Part shown: positions 14,352 to 18,180 of the stretch, piece after piece
Layout of the letters: every line of letters starts with the position of its first letter
How positions within the stretch are numbered: the stretch's first letter is position 1
DNA from: Akkermansiaceae bacterium UBA1518
Lineage (GTDB): Bacteria; Verrucomicrobiota; Verrucomicrobiia; Verrucomicrobiales; Akkermansiaceae
Assembly (NCBI GenBank): GCA_002323895.1
Contig: DCQM01000051.1
Location: 23,407-41,586 of the forward strand
Length of the DNA stretch: 18,180 nt
Reading direction: 5' to 3'
Translations under genes and position numbers: made by a program
Notes under the pieces: model-generated
Told to the model about the DNA's origin: nothing
The model's input: the letters and a program-made list of their open reading frames with translations, nothing else
The model's database searches: none

Positions 14352-15239
14352 ATGGAATTTCAGGTTGATGGTTTTATTCTCTACCTCGCTACTGAGAGGG
14401 GCCTTTCAACCGCCTACCAACTCTCTGTCCGACAGACCCTAGATAAGCTTCTTGAATGGACTGCAAAGCAGGAACAAAAGAGCTGGCGGGACTTAGGAAC
14501 TGATGAACTGTCATCCTTCCTCAGCTACCTTCGCAGATCTGAACTCGACGCCTCCTCTTTGCGCATCGCACTTGTTCATCTAAAAATATTTTTCCGTTTC
14601 CTTCAAAAGCGCAACCACATTGAAATTGATCCAGCGGAACCCCTCCTACCACCAAAGACGGCCGCCAAACTGCCAGAAACACTGAATGCCGAAATGGTTG
14701 CACAACTACTTGCGTCGATCGATTCCAAGAAAAAGCTCGGTAAACGTGACCTTGCAATGCTTGAACTTTTCTATGCTTCAGGGCTGCGCCTTTCAGAAAT
14801 GTGTAGCGCCAGACTCGAATTTCTAGATCTCGAGGACCATTTTCTGCGTATTACCGGTAAAGGCAATAAAACCCGGATCGTGCCAGTTGGCGGAAAAGCT
14901 CTTGCCGCTTTAAAGCGCTACCTCGCCAGCGAACGGCCCAATCTCGTCACGCGTAAAACGTCTTCACACGTTTTTCTTTCAATTCGCGGAGGTCCACTCT
15001 CTCCCGATCGCGTCCGCCAGATCGTCAAAGAAAGAGCGAAGCAAGCCGGAATTGATCAAAATATCTATCCCCACCTACTCCGTCACTCCTTCGCAACTCA
15101 CCTCCTTGAAAACGGAGCAGACCTCCGTGTGATTCAGGAACTCCTCGGTCACGCTGACATCTCAACGACCCAAATTTACACTCACGTAGATCAGAAGCGT
15201 CTCAAAGCCGTCCACAAAAACTTCCACCCTAGGGGATAA
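14352..15239 (+). CDS. xerD: Tyrosine site-specific recombinase, XerD-like
   Basis: Xer recombinases resolve chromosome dimers at dif sites next to the terminus, working with FtsK. The 295-residue protein has an N-terminal SAM-like core-binding domain (about 1-90: FILYLATERGLSTAY, LDASSLRIALVHLKIFFRFL) and a C-terminal catalytic domain with the full set R146 (ASGLRLSE), K170 (TGKGNKTR), H241 and R244 (HLLRHSFATHLL), H267 (LLGHADISTTQIYTHV) and nucleophile Y276. The final KNFHPRG and GHADISTTQIYTHV are more like XerD than XerC. It is not next to att-like repeats or cargo genes, so a housekeeping role is more likely than an integrase role. I chose ATG 14352, 5 bp after the ABC ATPase stop; a TTG at 14331 would overlap that gene. 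It is probably cotranscribed with the ATPase gene. Confidence 0.92.
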   Translation: MEFQVDGFILYLATERGLSTAYQLSVRQTLDKLLEWTAKQEQKSWRDLGTDELSSFLSYLRRSELDASSLRIALVHLKIFFRFLQKRNHIEIDPAEPLLPPKTAAKLPETLNAEMVAQLLASIDSKKKLGKRDLAMLELFYASGLRLSEMCSARLEFLDLEDHFLRITGKGNKTRIVPVGGKALAALKRYLASERPNLVTRKTSSHVFLSIRGGPLSPDRVRQIVKERAKQAGIDQNIYPHLLRHSFATHLLENGADLRVIQELLGHADISTTQIYTHVDQKRLKAVHKNFHPRG

Positions 15240-15268
15240 AAACGCCCCACCGTCGAAACAGATGGGGC
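15236..15268 (-). terminator. Intrinsic terminator of the secretin gene
   Basis: Read on the minus strand, GCCCCATC (15268-15261) pairs with GGTGGGGC (15251-15244), eight pairs including one G-U, with a nine-base loop and then GTTTTTATCC. It lies about 40 bp after the secretin stop. The T run overlaps the stop codon of the convergent recombinase gene. In the plus direction the six-pair GCCCCA/TGGGGC stem is followed only by ATTTG, so it may stop plus-strand transcription less well. Confidence 0.75.
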
Positions 15269-15306
15269 ATTTGAAAGTTAGGCGATACAGTTCTTTAGCT
15301 TAGAGA

Positions 15307-17709
15307 TCACTTCTTACCCTCAGTCCCGTTGCTGCTTGGAACTGTTTTCTCCGAAACTGGGATATTCTGACTTGGAGATTTTCCCTCTACCTCCTTGGAT
15401 TCTATCTGATCCGGAGTGGGAAGCATGCTACGACGTGGTGGCAAAAAACCTTCAGCTTCTTGAGTACTTTTACTAAGACCACTGTAGTCCGAGCGGAACG
15501 AATCAAGCTCAGCCTGGCTAACCATAATTCGAGGCTGAATCATAATGATCAATTCTGATTCGTTACTCGTGACATCATTACTGCCAAAGATACGGCCGAT
15601 GCCGGGAATCCGGCTCAGAATTGGAATTCCGCCACTAGCGTCTGAACTTGTTGTGGTCATAATTCCCCCAAGAATGACGGCGGAGCCGTCCCTAACCGTA
15701 ACTGAAGTAGAAAGCGATTCGGTGTTAATATCGGGCACTCTGAGATCACCAACCTGTCGAAGTGTTCCCACCGAATCTCTGACCAACGAAATTTCGAGAG
15801 TCACTTGATTATCCGAATTAATGAGGGGTTGAATCTCCAGCTCTAACTGCACATCTCGATACTCAACATTAGTATTAATACCACCTTGGTTATTACCCCC
15901 AGTGAAGGTACTAGAAGGGATCGCGATTCGCTGACCAGAAGTCAGCAAAGCTACCCGGTTATTTCGGGTGGTAAGAACTGTGCGTTCCAAAGTCTGGAAC
16001 TTGGTTTCAGTTTCGAGAGCATTCACAAAAACTCCAAAATCGTCACCAAGAAGCCCGTAGAGAGAGACACCGTTACCAGAAGCACCATTCGCGCTCAAGA
16101 CAGCACCAAGATCGCCAAGGGTCGTAGGATCAATGATTGAAGGAACCCCTCCAAAACTCGCAGAACCCGCAGCGGAAAAATCTGACCCGGTATTTTTTAG
16201 AGCTTGGGCTAAGTCGATTCCAAAATTCAAACCATCTCCAATGCCATAACTACCAACCACAGCTGAGAGAGCGACTTGCTGAGCCTCCGAATCTAGATCT
16301 GTTATAAGGTCACGGACGAGTTCAATGTGGTGCGGAGGACCATTTACGATGATCGTATTCGCGACATTATCTGCGACAAGCAAAGTGCGTCCTCCCACGA
16401 GCCGAGACTCCGGCTCAGTTGGGATATTCTGCTCCTGAATGCTGGTTCGTGATCCGTTAGCCCCACCTTGGCCACCCTGTTGGCCGGTCGTCCGGTTCGT
16501 GGTGCTATTCCGACTACTGAGGTTGTTACGGCTTGTCGCATTTTGGTTAGTAGCCGCGCGGCCTCCACCTTGCCCTGACGCGCCATCGCCGAGAGTGGCT
16601 GTAATCCCATTCTCCGCAATATTTAGGAATTCAGAAACCCGAAGATAGCGGAGCCTGAAAGTCTGACGAGTATTACCACTACTGGGCTGGTCAAAACTAC
16701 GGATCATAGCCTCCGCACCCACCAAATCGGCCGGGCGACCAAAGAGTAAGATCCGGCTTGTGCGACGAACCCCGATGATGCGGATCGGAATTTCTTCGCC
16801 GGCCGTTGATGCTCCGGCGGCGACAGGAGTGGGTGGCGCAGATGTAGCACGAGTCGTCCTTGTTGTCTGCCGACTGCCACCCTGCTCGTTGTAGATCTCG
16901 TTCATGCGCTCGGCAATCTCATCGACATCACCGTAAACAACCTCGACCCACTTTTCGCCAACCGAAGTTGGCACGTCGATCGCTTTCTGAATTTTAATCA
17001 TCTGGCGAATGAGCGAAGCATTTTCGGTAATAATCAGCGAAGAGGCATTCGGAACCGCTGCAATTGTTCCAGAAGCGCTCAACTGTCCCAAGGCAGATTG
17101 AAGAACCTTTACTCCCTCCTCTGGCTTGAGGTATTTGAAAACCATTTGATACATCACCAACTGATCATCAACTGGGAGCTTAAACTCATCATCGTAGAAG
17201 TCTTTTGGCACTTGATTCGGACTTGTAATCGGTCCTGAAGGAACTAATCGAACAATGTCGGGCTCTTCCGGAATTGGAATCATAGCTAGACCTTCAGCAA
17301 GCAAGGTTAGTTGGAGAAATCTCGCTGCTTCCTTATTAGTCAAAGGGCCTCGCATCGTGAAAGAGACCTCACTTTGGGCGACATTATTAGTCATAATGAC
17401 ACGCTTCCCACTGAAATCCTCGTAAAGCTGAGCTGCCTTTAGCGCTAAAATGTTAGCCTCGTTGATCGAATCATTTGCGGTAACAATGATCTGATTAGGA
17501 TCAACCCTCCGACCTTTGATCGGTGCAATTGCAGGTGTTTCGCTAGGCTGAACCTCCGTGACAGATGGAACAGGTTCAGGAACAGAAGGAGGCGTAGTGG
17601 CCTCCTCGCCCGGAGTAGCTGGAACAGGAGCAGGAGGCGCGGGCGCAGGGGGTTCTTGGGCTAGAACTCCGGCGGTAAGACCGAGAAGAAGAGATAAAAC
17701 AAATTTCAT
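15307..17709 (-). CDS. gspD: GspD-type secretin, outer-membrane channel
   Basis: This 800-residue protein should form the multimeric outer-membrane gate of a type II secretion or type IV pilus-like system. It has a signal peptide (1-17, cleavage after VLA), a Pro/Ala/Glu-rich segment (about 18-65), and N0 (about 70-158). Next come N1-like repeats at 186-247 (MVFKYLKPEEGVKVLQSALG...VPNASSLIIT), N2 (about 252-341) and N3 (about 347-473). The secretin core (about 478-730) has LTSGQRIAIP, VEYRDVQLELEIQPLI, VRDGSAVILGGI and the signature IPILSRIPGIGRIFG (695-709). A Gly/Ser/Asn/Thr-rich insertion (about 374-425) interrupts N3. A 70-residue polar tail follows the core. The N0-N1-N2-N3 order fits GspD; verrucomicrobia also use related secretins in the Amuc_1098-type pilus system, which cannot be excluded. 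It follows the upstream partial gene by 39 bp. Confidence 0.88.
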   Translation of the reverse strand: MKFVLSLLLGLTAGVLAQEPPAPAPPAPVPATPGEEATTPPSVPEPVPSVTEVQPSETPAIAPIKGRRVDPNQIIVTANDSINEANILALKAAQLYEDFSGKRVIMTNNVAQSEVSFTMRGPLTNKEAARFLQLTLLAEGLAMIPIPEEPDIVRLVPSGPITSPNQVPKDFYDDEFKLPVDDQLVMYQMVFKYLKPEEGVKVLQSALGQLSASGTIAAVPNASSLIITENASLIRQMIKIQKAIDVPTSVGEKWVEVVYGDVDEIAERMNEIYNEQGGSRQTTRTTRATSAPPTPVAAGASTAGEEIPIRIIGVRRTSRILLFGRPADLVGAEAMIRSFDQPSSGNTRQTFRLRYLRVSEFLNIAENGITATLGDGASGQGGGRAATNQNATSRNNLSSRNSTTNRTTGQQGGQGGANGSRTSIQEQNIPTEPESRLVGGRTLLVADNVANTIIVNGPPHHIELVRDLITDLDSEAQQVALSAVVGSYGIGDGLNFGIDLAQALKNTGSDFSAAGSASFGGVPSIIDPTTLGDLGAVLSANGASGNGVSLYGLLGDDFGVFVNALETETKFQTLERTVLTTRNNRVALLTSGQRIAIPSSTFTGGNNQGGINTNVEYRDVQLELEIQPLINSDNQVTLEISLVRDSVGTLRQVGDLRVPDINTESLSTSVTVRDGSAVILGGIMTTTSSDASGGIPILSRIPGIGRIFGSNDVTSNESELIIMIQPRIMVSQAELDSFRSDYSGLSKSTQEAEGFLPPRRSMLPTPDQIESKEVEGKSPSQNIPVSEKTVPSSNGTEGKK

Positions 17710-17748
17710 AACTAAAGTGGACTGGATAAAATGGATTCGAGTGATTGA

Positions 17749-18180
17749 TTACTTTTTGGGCACGTAGCGAACTCTTGGTTTTGATGTAGAACCGGAAGAT
17801 TTCGTAGAACTTGAGGAGGTCGATGGCAGGGGCACGCGGCTACCCTTTGAAGTGGGACGGCCACTTTTACCGGACTTCGAGCTGCTGCTTGTTGAAGGCT
17901 TACCCGGAACCGGAGGGCGGGCGGCTTTTTCTGGAGGTTTCTTGCCATTTGCTTGGGGCTTTGGCTTGTTCGTAGTTGGTCCGGCTACTTTCTTAAGAAC
18001 GAGGAACTTCGGATCAAACCGAACCTCTCCGGTCTCTTTCCCCTTCTTGAGAATGACAACGGTCTCTTCGATAAAGTTGCGAAACTGCTTCACTTCTTTG
18101 ATTGCAAAACCCATCTCTGTCGCTTCAGGGCTTGGAATCCGAATGCGCGTCCGATCCTTAATGTTCATCACCTCAACCTC
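17749..18180 (-). CDS. Unrecognised protein with basic Ser/Lys/Pro-rich tail, 3' part
   Basis: The frame is open to the window edge (it reads EVEVMNIKDR at the boundary), so at least 143 C-terminal residues are present and the start lies outside. GTG 18171 or ATG 18168 could be internal starts but the preceding codons look coding. The first 60 residues seem folded: RTRIRIPSPEATEMGFAIKE, then FRNFIEETVVILKKGKE and FDPKFLVLKKV. After that comes a low-complexity region rich in Ser, Lys, Pro, Gly and Thr with a strongly positive charge, ending RVRYVPKK. It precedes the secretin by 39 bp on the same strand and is presumably part of the same secretion or pilus operon. By position it could correspond to the gene before the secretin in verrucomicrobial pilus clusters (Amuc_1099-like), but I cannot confirm that from sequence. 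Confidence 0.7.
   Translation of the reverse strand, partial: EVEVMNIKDRTRIRIPSPEATEMGFAIKEVKQFRNFIEETVVILKKGKETGEVRFDPKFLVLKKVAGPTTNKPKPQANGKKPPEKAARPPVPGKPSTSSSSKSGKSGRPTSKGSRVPLPSTSSSSTKSSGSTSKPRVRYVPKK

Noticed and set aside
14352..15239. Recombinase as evidence of an integrated mobile element
   Set aside because: The protein is XerD-like, directly behind a housekeeping-style gene, with no tRNA, flanking repeats or phage or transposon genes nearby.
17712..17948. Minus-strand frame of 78 codons overlapping the gene before the secretin
   Set aside because: It is an alternative frame of the Ser/Lys/Pro low-complexity tail; such composition gives open frames by chance.

Overview
The window looks like chromosome of a Gram-negative bacterium at moderate GC. 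Lipid A synthesis (LpxB) and an outer-membrane secretin point to a double membrane. Two neighbouring bactofilins, one with zinc ribbons, a verrucomicrobial-style secretin, almost no Shine-Dalgarno sequences and a BNR sialidase suggest the Planctomycetes-Verrucomicrobia group, most likely Verrucomicrobiota. This placement is inferred from gene content and protein style; there is no rRNA or other marker to prove it. I see no CRISPR array, insertion sequence, prophage, rRNA or tRNA.

Layout. (1) 1-675 is the 3' end of a sialidase-like (Asp-box) gene. (2) 986-5865, plus strand, holds four genes that together form a complete trans-4-hydroxy-L-proline degradation pathway: a DapA-family deaminase, a proline-racemase-family 4-hydroxyproline 2-epimerase, 2-oxoglutarate-semialdehyde dehydrogenase and a DadA-like D-hydroxyproline dehydrogenase. 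The product is 2-oxoglutarate. No regulator or transporter is linked inside the window. (3) 5930-7887, minus strand, holds lpxB and, 5 bp downstream, a membrane-anchored protein that resembles an M28 aminopeptidase domain without its metal ligands. (4) 7994-11577, plus strand, carries a membrane-anchored TPR protein, a bactofilin with a repetitive tail, a double-zinc-ribbon bactofilin and nadA (quinolinate synthase). (5) 11772-15239, plus strand, carries der (ribosome-assembly GTPase), a solitary OppD/DppD-type ABC ATPase and a XerD-like tyrosine recombinase. (6) 15307-18180, minus strand, is the end of a secretion or pilus operon: the 3' part of an unrecognised gene with a basic Ser/Lys/Pro-rich tail, followed by a GspD-type secretin. 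A good intrinsic terminator lies at 15236-15268.

Most of the window is housekeeping or well-known catabolism. The points most worth a second look are: the zinc-ribbon/bactofilin pair beside a membrane TPR protein; the 4-hydroxyproline epimerase whose first active-site loop is rewritten to SCLHSCLHG; the apparently dead M28-like protein tied to lpxB; the lone OppD with an altered cysteine pattern; and the general lack of Shine-Dalgarno sites, with promoter-like elements so close to some starts that leaderless mRNAs are possible.
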